This document shows, in pieces, positions 9,917-19,414 of a stretch of 64,000 nucleotides of DNA. A model generated the notes under the pieces. The model made no database searches. It saw only the letters and a program-made list of their open reading frames with translations, and was not told the origin of the DNA. Location: NCBI GenBank assembly GCA_963718635.1, contig OY970367.1:5456001-5520000 (forward strand), written 5' to 3'. A program made the translations under genes and the position numbers. Each line of letters starts with the position of its first letter. Within the stretch, counting starts at the first letter, position 1. Origin of the DNA: JAIOQJ01 sp963718635 (lineage in GTDB: Bacteria > Planctomycetota > Planctomycetia > Gemmatales > Gemmataceae).

Positions 9917-12094
9917 ATGAAACATCTCTTTTGGCTTGTTCCGGCTGTCGGAGCGGCGCTAACCTCCGGAATAATGATCACACAGGAAGTGGTCTCCGCT
10001 CCCGTTCCTATGTCTAATGAGCTCAAGACCGCCACGACCTTGCCGATCTCCCGCGTCATTCTCTTCTCTTCGGGCGTGGCTCATTACAACCGCACCGCCG
10101 AAGTGGAAGGCGAAGCGCGTATCGACCTCACCTTCCCCGAACAAGACATCAACGATTTGATCAAGTCGATGACTCTGCAAGATTCTTCGGAAAAAGGTCG
10201 CGTCTCGGCCGTCACTTATGACAGCCATGAGCCCATTGATCGCACCCTCCAAAGTTTCGCGATCAATCTGAACAACAATCCGACGTTCTCGCAGATTTTG
10301 ACGCAGGCACGTGGTGAGAAGGTCGAAGTGGTGATGCAGCAGAATGCGGTCGGCCAGCCAGGAACGCTCACCGGTTCGATCATCGGCGTGGAACATCAGA
10401 AACAGGCTGCCAAAGACGGGGCGATCGAGGTTGAGGTGTTGAACCTTTGGTGTGCCGAAGGCGTCCGCAGCGTCAAGCTCAACGAAGTGCAGCGGCTGCG
10501 CTTCCAGAATCCGGTTATCGAAAACGAATTCCGGCGAGCTTTGGAAACTTTATCACTAGCGCATGACACGCAGAAGAAGGCAGTCAGCCTGCACTTCAGC
10601 GGCGAAGGCAAACGTAAAGTCCAAGTCGGTTACGTAACCGAAAGCCCGATCTGGAAAACCAGCTACCGTTTGGTGCTCGACAAGAAAGAGAAGCCCTATC
10701 TGCAAGGCTGGGCCATTGTCGAGAACCCGACGGACGAAGATTGGACGGGCGTCGAGATGGCACTCGTCAGCGGTCGCCCAATCTCGTTCCGGATGGACCT
10801 CTATAACCCGCTTTACATCAACAGGCCCTTGGTTGAGCCCGAGCTGTTCGCTTCGCTGCGGCCGCCGACTTATACGGGGGCAATGGCCCGTAAGGAACTT
10901 GAGCAGGTCGAGGCGGCGGATCAACTGCAAATGGCCAACGCTAAGAAACCACAAGCGCAAAACAAGGCAATGGAACGCAAGGACGCACAAGGCGGCTTTG
11001 GAGGAGGCCGACGCGGCGCTGAAGCCGATGGATTGGCTCGAGAAAAAGCTGCCTTCGCCAATGGAGTCGCTGATCGGATGAATGAAAAATTGGAAGTCGG
11101 CCGCTCCGCTCCGTCGGTGGCTACCGCCTCGGCCCTCGGCGATTACTTCCAATATGTGATTGATCAACCGGTGTCGCTCGGCCGGCAAAAGTCAGCCCTG
11201 TTGCCAATCATCAACAAAGATGTCGAAGCCAAACGGGTCAGCATTTACAACCCGAGCGTGCAAGTGAAAAATCCGCTGCTTGGCTTGAAGTTCAAGAACA
11301 CCACCGGTAGCAATCTTTCCCAGGGCCCGATTACCGTGTTTGAAGGATCCACCTATGCGGGGGACACGCGCGTGCTCGATCTTCAGCCGAACGAAGAACG
11401 CCTCGTCAGCTATGCCGTCGATCTAGGCACCGAAATGTCGATCAAGAATGGCAATAATTCTTCGCGCATCACCAAGGTGAAAGCGGTCAAAGGAATTGTC
11501 TCGACCGAAACACTCATTCGCGAAGAAAAGATTTACGACATCAGCAATCGGTCAGAAACGGATCGGACTTTGTTGATCGAACACCCCAACCGTAAGGGGC
11601 AGGGCTTCGTGTTCAAAGGGGACCACAAACCGGCCGAGGAAGCGGCCGATGTGTTCCGCTTTGAAGTTGCCTTGCCTTCGAAGAAAAATCAGAGCTATAC
11701 GGTTGTGGAAGAGCGCAGCCAGGGTGCTTCCGTGACTCTCACGAACGGGACTGAAAACCAGATTCGCTTTTTCCTGTCTCTCAGCGAGGCTTCGCCCGAG
11801 TTGAAAGCCCGTCTCCACGAGGCGCTCGCCCTCAAAGCCAAATGGGACGACACCCGCCGGGATATCGCGACGATCACCACCCGCGTCCAGACCATTACCC
11901 AGGATCAGAACCGCATTCGCCTGAACCTGCGCGAGGTGCCGAAGGATTCTGAAGCGTACAAGCGCTATCTCGACAAGTTCGACGCCCAGGAAAAAGAGAT
12001 GGATTCCTTGCACGCCAAGTTGAAGGATCAACAGGAAACCGAACACTCTGCACAGGTGACCTATGAGAACTACCTGCGTACCGTCGGTGATTGA
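9917..12094 (+). CDS. DUF4139-domain (mucoidy-inhibitor-like) secreted protein
   Basis: About 725-residue protein. I choose ATG 9917 (MKHLFWLVPAVGAAL), which gives a signal peptide and has GAGGAG about 6 nt upstream; the open frame reaches back to 9800 but that part looks non-coding. The N-terminal region has RVILFSSGVAHYNRTAEVEG, typical of the beta-rich N-terminal domain in the DUF4139/MuiA family. The C-terminal half holds the DUF4139 core, including an SVTLTNGTENQIRFFL-like segment and a final alpha-helical, charged region (KDQQETEHSAQ). A Gly-rich linker (GGFGGGRRG) occurs near residue 365. The biochemical function of this family is unknown; planctomycetes often carry it. It is followed by a strong terminator and appears to be a single-gene unit. 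Confidence 0.82.
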   Translation: MKHLFWLVPAVGAALTSGIMITQEVVSAPVPMSNELKTATTLPISRVILFSSGVAHYNRTAEVEGEARIDLTFPEQDINDLIKSMTLQDSSEKGRVSAVTYDSHEPIDRTLQSFAINLNNNPTFSQILTQARGEKVEVVMQQNAVGQPGTLTGSIIGVEHQKQAAKDGAIEVEVLNLWCAEGVRSVKLNEVQRLRFQNPVIENEFRRALETLSLAHDTQKKAVSLHFSGEGKRKVQVGYVTESPIWKTSYRLVLDKKEKPYLQGWAIVENPTDEDWTGVEMALVSGRPISFRMDLYNPLYINRPLVEPELFASLRPPTYTGAMARKELEQVEAADQLQMANAKKPQAQNKAMERKDAQGGFGGGRRGAEADGLAREKAAFANGVADRMNEKLEVGRSAPSVATASALGDYFQYVIDQPVSLGRQKSALLPIINKDVEAKRVSIYNPSVQVKNPLLGLKFKNTTGSNLSQGPITVFEGSTYAGDTRVLDLQPNEERLVSYAVDLGTEMSIKNGNNSSRITKVKAVKGIVSTETLIREEKIYDISNRSETDRTLLIEHPNRKGQGFVFKGDHKPAEEAADVFRFEVALPSKKNQSYTVVEERSQGASVTLTNGTENQIRFFLSLSEASPELKARLHEALALKAKWDDTRRDIATITTRVQTITQDQNRIRLNLREVPKDSEAYKRYLDKFDAQEKEMDSLHAKLKDQQETEHSAQVTYENYLRTVGD

Positions 12095-12162
12095 ATCTAA
12101 TAGTTGATTGCCATTCAGCCCTTTCGCCCACAGCAGTCTGTTCCGCACATGCGCGTAGCTGG

Positions 12163-12198
12163 ATGCCCAACGATCCCAGTCGTTGGGCATTTTCTTTT
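12163..12198 (+). terminator. Rho-independent terminator after DUF4139 gene
   Basis: Perfect 11-bp stem ATGCCCAACGA / TCGTTGGGCAT with a 6-nt loop, followed by TTTTCTTTT. It lies 70 nt past the DUF4139 stop. The remaining stretch to hisD (12199-12441) is AT-rich and should carry the hisD promoter; I see no clear -35/-10 pair there. Confidence 0.85.
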
Positions 12199-12441
12199 CA
12201 CGTCTATGCTAAGATGCTTCCCAAAATTGAGAATGAGCTAATAGGTTGATTTTCCAACGGTTATTTGCGTTTTTGCTTGAAAAAAAGGCACGCATTCATA
12301 TATTTCTAGTTTGTCGTTTGCCCCATCCCAAATGCTCGCAGGGTCTTAATTCCGGTGAGAACTACAGCAATTCCCGTCCAACCTGCCCCCAGTAAAAGTT
12401 CTTCGCGCAATGGTACAAAGAGCCAACTCGAGGTGAAGCGA

Positions 12442-13851
12442 ATGCCGACAATTAAACTTCGGCGAATCGACTGCACCACGGCCAACGCGGCGAAGCAGCT
12501 GGCTGACTTACGCCATCAGTTCTCCAACCAGGGTAATGTCGTTTCGCATGCCGGAAAGAAATTGACCCAAGCGGTGTTCGGCGAAGCTTTACCCCCGGTC
12601 AAGGCCGTGGCACGCATCTGCGACGATGTCAAAAAACGCGGACTGCCAGCGGTGCTTCACTACACCGAGCAGTTCGACAAAGTTCGCCTGACGCCGAAGA
12701 TGGTTCGCGTGTCCGCCGACGACATGGCCAATGCCTTCAAAGCGGCCGACCCGGAATTTATCGACACGGTTCGGCGTTGTCGCGATAGCGTTTTGCAATT
12801 TCAGCTTGGATTGCTGAACAAGGACGCGATCATGAGCGTCTCCGAGCATTATGAACTGCAACTTCGTTTTCGCCCGTTAAAGCGGGTTGGCATCTGCATC
12901 CCCGGCGGCGCCGCCGCTTATCCGTCCACTCTTCTGATGACCGTTCTCCCAGCGCAGGCAGCCGAGGTGAAGGAAATCGCCGTTGTCATGCCCCCGACGG
13001 CGAATGGCGCCGCCAACGCCGACATGCTAGCGGTTTGCCATGCCCTTGGAATTAAGGAAGTCTACCGGATCGGCGGCGCTCAGGCGGTCGCTGCATTGGC
13101 CTACGGCACCGATGAAACGCCTGCCGTCGATATGATCGTCGGCCCAGGCAATATCTTCGTCGCACTGGCCAAGCAATATGTGTACGGCCAGGTGGCCATC
13201 GACTGTGTAGCTGGGCCGAGTGAAATTGTGATCGTCGCCGACGACTCAGCGTTGCCGGAATTCATCGCCTGCGACATGATCGCGCAAGCGGAGCATTCGC
13301 CGGGCGTTGCGATTGTTGTTACCTGGAATCCCGATTTGATCAACGAAGTCGAAAACGAGCTGAACAAGCAAGTTGTCAAGCTGCATCGAGGTGAACTCGC
13401 GCGAGCCAGCTTGCAGGATTTCGGAGCGGCGATCTTGGTGAAAGATGCCGAAGAAGCGGCCGTTGTCGTGAACCAGCTCGCCACCGAACATCTCCATGTT
13501 CAAGTACGCGATCCCGAAGCGTTCGCCGATAAGATTGACAATGTGGGCGCCATTTTCCTGGGGCAGTTCACGCCGGTTGCCCTCGGTGACTACGCCGCAG
13601 GCCCATCGCACGTGCTGCCGACCGGCGGGACCGCTCGCTTCTCCAGCGGCCTCAATGCCAATGACTTCCGCCGGCGCACCAGCATTATGAGCTATACCCG
13701 CAATGGCCTGCGCGAGATTGCCGACGACGTGATCTATATGGCCAACAAAGAAGGGCTCGGGGGACACGCATCCAGCGTCGAAATCCGCCTGCGCGATCTG
13801 ATCCCTTCGCCGCGCCCGCCCAAGAAAGCCGCGCCGAAGGTTAAGAAGTAA
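12442..13851 (+). CDS. hisD: Histidinol dehydrogenase
   Basis: Catalyses the last two oxidations of histidine biosynthesis (L-histidinol to L-histidine, NAD and zinc dependent, cytoplasmic). 469 residues from ATG 12442 (MPTIKLRRIDC), preceded by GAGGTGAAG; the frame is open from 12355 but the extra 29 residues are not HisD-like. Family motifs: GVCIPGG-type loop (RVGICIPGGAAAYPSTLLM), GGAQAVAALAYGT, DCVAGPSEIVIVAD, catalytic Glu-His in AQAEHSP, ATEHLHVQVRDP, GPSHVLPTGG and the final GHASSVEIR. A basic, Lys/Pro-rich tail of about 15 residues follows the usual end. It heads a hisD-hisC-hisB group, but a terminator separates it from hisC. Confidence 0.97.
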   Translation: MPTIKLRRIDCTTANAAKQLADLRHQFSNQGNVVSHAGKKLTQAVFGEALPPVKAVARICDDVKKRGLPAVLHYTEQFDKVRLTPKMVRVSADDMANAFKAADPEFIDTVRRCRDSVLQFQLGLLNKDAIMSVSEHYELQLRFRPLKRVGICIPGGAAAYPSTLLMTVLPAQAAEVKEIAVVMPPTANGAANADMLAVCHALGIKEVYRIGGAQAVAALAYGTDETPAVDMIVGPGNIFVALAKQYVYGQVAIDCVAGPSEIVIVADDSALPEFIACDMIAQAEHSPGVAIVVTWNPDLINEVENELNKQVVKLHRGELARASLQDFGAAILVKDAEEAAVVVNQLATEHLHVQVRDPEAFADKIDNVGAIFLGQFTPVALGDYAAGPSHVLPTGGTARFSSGLNANDFRRRTSIMSYTRNGLREIADDVIYMANKEGLGGHASSVEIRLRDLIPSPRPPKKAAPKVKK

Positions 13852-13862
13852 GCGATGACCCA

Positions 13863-13917
13863 AGCCGGAATCGTAAGCGCCGCTATCGTCGCTCACGCTT
13901 CCGGCTCAGATTTTTTT
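13863..13917 (+). terminator. Terminator between hisD and hisC
   Basis: 17-nt arms (AGCCGGAATCGTAAGCG and CGCTCACGCTTCCGGCT) pair with two mismatches around a 10-nt loop and are followed by seven T. Its position argues against the upstream GTG/ATG choice at 13916 for hisC, because that would lie in the T tract. The stem resembles the GCCGGAAGCGT-type hairpins common after planctomycete genes. Confidence 0.75.
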
Positions 13918-13966
13918 GCCATCCTTTTTTGTCATTTATTCATTCCCCCTCGTTCGACTAAATTCA

Positions 13967-15010
13967 ATGGCTGGCGTTCGATCCAACATACTCGCGATGG
14001 CAGGCTACGTGCCCGGCGAACAGCCGCGCGAAGATGGCATCATCAAGCTCAACACAAACGAGAATCCCTACCCGCCTTCGCCGCGCGTTATCGAAGCGAT
14101 CCAAAACAGCTTGTCCGCCGACCGACTGCGAAAATATCCCGAAGCGCTGGGGCACACTTTTCGTCAGACCGCGTCTAGAGTTTTGAAGATCGATCCCGAT
14201 TCAATCATCATCGGCAACGGCTCGGACGACCTGTTGACCATGCTGACCCGAACGTTCGTCCCCGAAGGCGGCTTGATCGCTTCGCCCACGCCGAGCTACA
14301 TACTTTATCGTAGTCTGGCCGAAATTCAGGGCGCCCGGTTCGTTGCCGTTCCATTCACGCAAGACTGGCAACTGCCGGATCCTTGGCCTGTCATGGATGC
14401 TCACCTGACCTTTTTGCCGAACCCCAATTCGCCATCGGGGACCGTGGTTTCTCATGAGGCAATTCGCCGATTGGCAGAGCGATGTAAAGGCCCCTTGGTG
14501 CTCGACGAAGCCTACGTAGACTTCGCTGACTCGAACGGGCTTTCGTTGGCTAGCAAGTCGATCATCATCACACGCAGCTTTAGTAAGTCGTATTCACTCG
14601 CCGGCATCCGTTTTGGCTTCGGCGTCGCCGACCCCGCCTTGGTTTGCGAACTGGTGAAAGTAAAAGATTCCTACAACTGCGATGTACTAAGCCTGGCCGC
14701 CGCGTCGGCAGCAATCGAAGATCAAGTTCATCTGCAAAAAATGCGGGGCATGATATGGCAAACGCGCGAACGCTTGGCAAGCAAGCTTGCCGAACTTGGC
14801 TTTGAGGTTACGCCCAGCCAAGCCAATTTCGTCTGGTGCCGTCGCTTCGATCAACCGGTCAAGCCAATCTACGAACAGTTGAAAGCGCGTAAGATCCTGG
14901 TGCGTTGGATGAATTATGCCGGTTATAGCGACGGACTGCGCATCTCTGTCGGGACCGATGAAGAAATCGACAAGTTGCTGCAAGAGACTGAAGCGCATCC
15001 TTTAGCGTAA
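13967..15010 (+). CDS. hisC: Histidinol-phosphate aminotransferase
   Basis: PLP-dependent transamination of imidazole-acetol phosphate to histidinol phosphate. About 347 residues from ATG 13967 (MAGVRSNILAMAGYVPGEQP). Motifs: KLNTNENPYPPSP near the N-terminus, NPNSPSGT, VLDEAYVDF, and the PLP lysine in TRSFSKSYSLAGIRFGF; the C-terminal GLRISVGTDEEID is also typical. An ATG-proximal Shine-Dalgarno is weak. The frame is open from 13916, but that start falls in the terminator tail of hisD. hisB follows after 119 nt that contain short tandem repeats. Confidence 0.96.
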   Translation: MAGVRSNILAMAGYVPGEQPREDGIIKLNTNENPYPPSPRVIEAIQNSLSADRLRKYPEALGHTFRQTASRVLKIDPDSIIIGNGSDDLLTMLTRTFVPEGGLIASPTPSYILYRSLAEIQGARFVAVPFTQDWQLPDPWPVMDAHLTFLPNPNSPSGTVVSHEAIRRLAERCKGPLVLDEAYVDFADSNGLSLASKSIIITRSFSKSYSLAGIRFGFGVADPALVCELVKVKDSYNCDVLSLAAASAAIEDQVHLQKMRGMIWQTRERLASKLAELGFEVTPSQANFVWCRRFDQPVKPIYEQLKARKILVRWMNYAGYSDGLRISVGTDEEIDKLLQETEAHPLA

Positions 15011-15026
15011 GATCTCCGCAAACGTC

Positions 15027-15120
15027 CTCGTTTGACGCCCCGCCAAAGTCTCGTTTGACGCTCCGCGAAACCCCTCGTTTGACGCTCTGCGTCGAACGTC
15101 TTCTTCGACGCTCTGCGTCG
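15027..15120 (+). repeat. About 3.5 tandem copies of a 23-24 nt unit in hisC-hisB gap
   Basis: CTCGTTTGACGC recurs at 15027, 15050 and 15074, and a degenerate CTTCGACGCTCTGCG follows at about 15102. The units sit between the hisC stop and the hisB start and end just before the hisB start codon. Copies diverge in their second half. No promoter or operator is recognisable in them. Confidence 0.7.
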
Positions 15121-15129
15121 TTCACCCCC

Positions 15130-15717
15130 ATGAACCGCACCTCCGCTATTCACCGTGAGACCAAAGAAACCAAAATCGATCTGCGCGTCGATCTCGATGG
15201 CACAGGCCAAAGCGAAATCGATACGGGCATCGGCTTCTTTGACCATATGCTCACCCATCTAGCTCGGCACGGTCTGTTCGACCTGAAAATCTCAGCCATT
15301 GGCGATCTACATATCGATGCCCATCACACCGTGGAAGACGTCGGCATCTGTTTCGGCAAAGCACTTGTTGAAGCGCTTGGCGACAAGTCGGGCATCCGAC
15401 GCTACGGCCATGCCATCATCCCAATGGATGAGGCACTCGTTACCAGTGCTATTGATTTAAGCGGTCGGCCGTTTCTGGTGTGGAAAGCAAACATCCCGAA
15501 TGAAACGCTCGGCACGTTTCACTCATCGCTTGCGCGGGAATTCTGGCAGGCTGTGGCGTCAGCCGGGTTGCTGAACTTGCATGTCGTCGCTCATCACGGT
15601 CAAAATGCTCATCATCTGATCGAGACGATTTTCAAAGCGACCGCTCGCGCTCTACGGCAGGGCACCGAAAGCGATCAACGGGCTGCGGGCATACCGTCCA
15701 CCAAAGGCGTGCTTTGA
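15130..15717 (+). CDS. hisB: Imidazoleglycerol-phosphate dehydratase
   Basis: Dehydrates imidazoleglycerol phosphate to imidazole-acetol phosphate in histidine synthesis, using manganese. 195 residues from ATG 15130 (MNRTSAIHRETKETKIDL), the usual length of monofunctional bacterial HisB. The diagnostic metal-binding blocks are present: GIGFFDHMLTHLARHG, DAHHTVEDVGI, MDEAL and the C-terminal HHGQNAHHLIETIFKA. The frame is open from 15055, but the upstream part is repeat sequence. It is downstream of hisC on the same strand and probably co-transcribed with it. HisA, HisF and HisH are not in the window. Confidence 0.97.
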   Translation: MNRTSAIHRETKETKIDLRVDLDGTGQSEIDTGIGFFDHMLTHLARHGLFDLKISAIGDLHIDAHHTVEDVGICFGKALVEALGDKSGIRRYGHAIIPMDEALVTSAIDLSGRPFLVWKANIPNETLGTFHSSLAREFWQAVASAGLLNLHVVAHHGQNAHHLIETIFKATARALRQGTESDQRAAGIPSTKGVL

Positions 15718-15742
15718 GATTTGTAACTGGGTGACTTGGCCC

Positions 15743-15771
15743 CGAAAGCGCTCCGCTGCGCAAAGCTTTCG
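15743..15771 (+). repeat. Half-copy of the GCTCCGCTGCGCAAAGC palindrome family
   Basis: CGAAAGCGCTCCGCTGCGCA and the bases after it match the inner part of the right arm found at 22458, 35274 and 44105. The rest of the arm is missing here. It lies 26 nt after the hisB stop. Confidence 0.6.
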
Positions 15772-16001
15772 ATGTTGCGGGAAGTTGATCGAACCTTTCG
15801 CGTGCTTCGCTCGGCGCGTACGTTCTAATACGCGCGAAGTGTTTCAGAAAGCCCCATCGATTTATTGTGTCGATTGTAACAGCAATGATCGTGTTCTGGG
15901 CGTGAGTTAGCTGACGCGCGAGCGAAAGCACGATTTCCATTTTGAGCGCACCTAAGCTGATATATGCCGACAATTGCCGCGCAGCCGTTGGAAGAGATTC
16001 G

Positions 16002-16090
16002 ACCACGGATAACACTGATTACACGGATACGATCCAAAAAGGCGCTGCATAAAAGTGATTCTTATCCGTGTGTTCAGTGTTATCCGTGGT
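16002..16090. repeat. Inverted repeat of the ACCACGGATAACAC type
   Basis: 28-nt arms 16002-16029 and 16063-16090 (starting ACCACGGATAACACTGA, ending TCAGTGTTATCCGTGGT) are near-perfect inverted copies around a 33-nt spacer. Sequences of this type recur as extragenic repeats in many environmental bacteria, which I recall as general knowledge rather than from a search. The gap 15718-16478 has no gene; it also holds a half palindrome (15743), the CCTAAGCT motif (15944) and the nested element at 16141. Confidence 0.75.
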
Positions 16091-16140
16091 TGAAATTCTT
16101 CTGCGAACGTTTCAGCATTGCGAGCGGAAATACAACTTTC

Positions 16141-16406
16141 GATTCACCAGAATGGGCTGGCAAATGCGTTCAGCGGGTGCGCCAACGGATTTTGGCAAAT
16201 CGGAATCACGTCCTTCCCACCCTCCCCCCGGCTTTGCGGGGGGAGGGCAGGGTGGGGGGAAAGGCCTCGCCTGCCAAGCCATTCGTTTATGGGCAAGGCG
16301 CTCTGCCCCCACCCTGCCCTCCCCCTGCAAAGCCAGGGGGAGGGTAAGAAACTCTCCGCGCTTATTTCGACAATTCACCAGAATCGGCTGGCGAATGCGT
16401 TCAGCC
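16141..16406. repeat. Nested GC-rich palindromic element with 35-nt flanking direct repeats
   Basis: Two 35-nt direct repeats (16141-16175 and 16372-16406; ATTCACCAGAATSGGCTGGC with changes) enclose a large palindrome. Its 45-nt arms (about 16213-16257 and 16304-16350) each form a hairpin of their own around GGCTTTGCG-like loops. A related copy lies in opposite orientation at 55560-55770. No open frame inside is credible. Confidence 0.75.
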
Positions 16407-16478
16407 CCTACGCTAGACAACCTCGAAATCGTGTTCTAAGTTTCGAGGCCGATTTGTTTGTTCCGTGGGAGCATGGAC

Positions 16479-18417
16479 ATGCGTTTCAATAACGAAGGTT
16501 TGGCCTTCACCGATCAGCACGTGGCCGGCGAGGCAACGACACTTACCGGCGAGACTCCGCCCCCGACACCTAACACCGGCCGAGTTTTCGAATCGCTCAC
16601 CGATGTGATCGTCGATGTCCAGCTCGATTCCAAGCATCCCGTGACCTTGGTCGATGGCTACATTCCCTTGCTAAATAAGCCTTCATCCCCTGCCGCATTT
16701 GGCTTCCTGAATCCGCCGATTGAATCGGATGAAATCGGCCGCCTTGGCAACTATCGGGTGCTCAGCTTGCTCGGCAAAGGCGGAATGGCTTTCGTCTTTC
16801 TTGCGGAAGATCTGAGCCTGCGACGACGGGTCGCCCTCAAGGTAATGAAGCCGGATCTGCAGCACGATCCCTCGGCCGGACAACGCTTTCTGCGCAAGGC
16901 GCGCACGCTCGCATCGATCCGTCACGATAACCTCGTAACCGTCTTCCAAGTCGTCAATGACGAGCGCGATCTACCTTGCGATGGAGTGGCTGCAGGGCCA
17001 TACGTTAGAAGACTGGATCGAAAAGAACGGCATTGCCTCAGTGCCGGACATCTTGCGGCTAGGACGCGAGATCGCGACCGGTCTTGAAGTCATCCACCGT
17101 AATGGCTTGATCCATCGCGATTTGAAACCGAGCAACCTTTGGATCGAGCAATCGAATCGGCGGATCAAACTTCTCGATTTCGGTCTGGCTCGGCCTATCG
17201 AAGATGACGCCAAATTCACCATGTCGGGCAACATCGTCGGCACTCCTGCCTATATGTCGCCGGAGCAGGCTCGCGGCGATCGGATCGACGCCCGCAGCGA
17301 TTTGTTCAGTCTCGGCGGCGTTCTCTACTTCCTGGCCTCCGGCAAGCTGCCCTTCCAGGCCGACTCGGTGATGGGAATGCTGACCGCGCTGGCTGTCGCC
17401 GATCCGAAGCCAATCCGCGAGTTGAACCCGCGGCTGCCGCGCGAAGCAGCCGACTTGATCATGCAGTTGCTGGCGAAGAAAGTCGAACGCAGGCCGGCTT
17501 CTGCCCAGGAAGTAGTAAATCGGCTTGAGCATTACGAAAAAAATCTGGCAGCCCCGGCGCTTGAATTGAATCGCGGTGATTCGTCGACCCTGGTGACGGT
17601 TCCCGTAATGGTGGCAAAGTCAGGCGAAGAAAGTCACTCGCCGCGCTCCATCCGAAAACTGGTGGCCACGATTGCCATCAGTGCCTTTGTCTTTGTCTGT
17701 TGCCTGGCATCGGGTGTCATGACACCGAATGCGGCGCCCGCGATGTCGAGAAGCCTGAGCCGAAGCCGCCAGTGGAAGCGGCCGTCAAACCCACTGACAA
17801 AGGTCAGCCGCTACCGGTTGAAACAGTCAAAGTTTTGTTGCCGGCCGCCGCGTTTGCCCCTTCCGCCGACGCCGCAGCCTCCAGCAGCAGTCAAGCAGAT
17901 AGTTCGAGACATTATTCCAACACCGCCGGCCGAGATGAAGTTGCCGGAAATGAAGCCGGTTTATTTAAACGATCTGGAGCCTTATTTTACTCGAGAATGG
18001 CTCCGCGTGCCGCCGGAACCGCCACCCCCGCCGAAAGGGGGCGGCCCGCCGCCGAACCCGATAACGGGTCTACAGATCAAAGGTAAAACGCTCGCACACG
18101 GACTCTTTATGCATCCACCACTGCGCGCCATTGGAGGAAGTTCGGCGGTCACTTATCGTTTGGAAAAGAAGTTCAAGACCTTCCGCGGCGAGGTTTCACT
18201 AAACGATGGCCCGCGTTCCAGCGATACGCCCCTGCAATTTTCGATCTACGGCGATGGTCAATTGCTTTGGAAGTCTCACGCGGTGCGGTCACAGGCGGAT
18301 GCTCACAGTTTCGATGTCTCAATCAACGGCGTGAATGAACTCACTATTGAAGTCAGTTGCCCGGGCGAGCCGCGCGGCGGCCATGCCGTCTGGGTCGATC
18401 CGCATGTGTGCAAGTGA
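16479..18417 (+). CDS. Ser/Thr protein kinase with C-terminal NPCBM-like domain (frame broken)
   Basis: Membrane-attached Hanks-type kinase. After about 95 N-terminal residues comes the kinase domain: Gly loop LLGKGGMAFVF, VALKVMK lysine, HRDLKPSN catalytic loop, KLLDFGLA, TPAYMSPEQARGD, and SDLFSLGGVLYFLASGKLPF. A frame break near 16970 separates the N-lobe from the rest. Then follow a transmembrane helix (about nt 17660-17715), a Pro-rich linker and a C-terminal beta domain (about 18050-18417: LAHGLFMHPP, FRGEVSLND, GVNELTIEV) resembling NPCBM/NEW2 carbohydrate-associated domains. In the linker a second frame (17720-17880) reads more like protein (EKPEPKPPVEAAVKPTDK), suggesting two compensating indels. 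I prefer ATG 16479 because GGGAG is 8 nt upstream; 16473 is too close. Confidence 0.85.
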
Positions 18418-18440
18418 CAACTCGAGTTGCACAGTGTCGA

Positions 18441-19251
18441 TCAACGGAAATGCTCGTTGAAAACTTTAATCGTCTGCGCGGCAGCCATCTTTGAATCGGG
18501 ATACGCTTGCGCTTCCGCGGACAGATAGCCGGTGTATCCAATGTCGCGTAGCGCCTGGGCAATCGGCTTGTAGTCGATGTGACCATTGCCGGCCGGTCGG
18601 CGGTTCGAATCGACGAAGTGAACGTGGCCAATGAAACCTCTGGCCTCACCGATCGCGGCGGCCGAATTAGCCTCTTCGATATTCATGTGAAATAGATCGG
18701 CGAGGATTTTCACGTTGTCAGTCGCGAGCGTCTTCAAAAAGGCCGTGGTCTCACCTATTGTTGTGAGTAAATTAGTCTCATAACGATTAAGCGGCTCATA
18801 AAGTACCGGGACATTGTAACTGTGCGCGTGTTCGCCCAAACGGTTGAGAGCGGCGCGCAAATAGTCTAAGGCCGACTCTTTCGAAACGCCGTCACCCCAT
18901 CGGCCCTGCATCGAACCGACAATTGCGGGGCGCCAGGGAGCCGGCGCGATCAATCATGGCGGTGATGAATTCTTCAGCGCGGGCGCGGATGCCGGCATCA
19001 GGGCTGGTTAGTGATAACTTTTGACGCAGCCAGCCGGCGCCAGTCCCCATGGCTGCCAACGCGATGTGGTTTTCCTGCAACAGGCCGCGCAGTTGTTCGA
19101 CTTCGATTGCGTCAGGGCTTGGCGGGAAGATCTCAATCGCATCGAATCCGAGCTTTGCGGCTTGGCGAATGCTGCCAGGTAAGTCGTCCCAAAATACAAA
19201 CGGTCCACCCTTCGCTTCGGGCACTAGGCTGATCGTGACGCTTGATTTCAT
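18441..19251 (-). CDS. Sugar phosphate isomerase/epimerase, TIM-barrel (one frame break)
   Basis: Xylose-isomerase-like TIM barrel acting on a sugar or sugar acid in the cytoplasm. Start at 19251 (MKSSVTISLVPEAKGG), with GGGAG about 6 nt upstream. The second half contains the metal-ligand pattern of the family: LYEPLNRYE (Glu), ILADLFHMN (Asp and His), HVHFVDSNR (His) and a final YLSAEA (Glu). The first half holds FDAIEIFPPS. A frame break near 18940 (ITAMID followed by a shifted frame resuming before GSMQGRWGDG) splits it; joined length is about 270 residues, normal for the family. The exact substrate is unknown; hydroxypyruvate isomerase or D-tagatose-3-epimerase-like activity is possible. 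Confidence 0.85.
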
Positions 19252-19275
19252 GAGGACTCCCTGCTGAGTTTTGTA

Positions 19276-19326
19276 GCGGCAGGCCTCCCGGCCTTTCAAG
19301 GTCCGGCAGGCCGGAAGGCCTGCCGC
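19276..19326. repeat. Hairpin GCGGCAGGCCT...AGGCCTGCCGC in the isomerase leader
   Basis: 18-nt arms (19276-19293 and 19309-19326) pair with one mismatch around a 15-nt loop. It ends 25 nt before the isomerase start codon, so it would sit in the 5' leader of that transcript. The GGCCTCCCGGCC / GGCCTTCCGGCC core recurs at 55069-55101 and 55345-55412. Confidence 0.75.
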
Positions 19327-19414
19327 CACACTTTTAGTAACAGAACTCTCACTAATTTTCTTGTAGGAACGGGCCCCCTGCCTCATTATTACACACAACT
19401 GATTGCGGTCATTG

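Noticed and set aside
15027..15120. Possible CRISPR-like tandem repeats
   Set aside because: Period is only 23-24 nt with no distinct spacers, and there are no cas genes.
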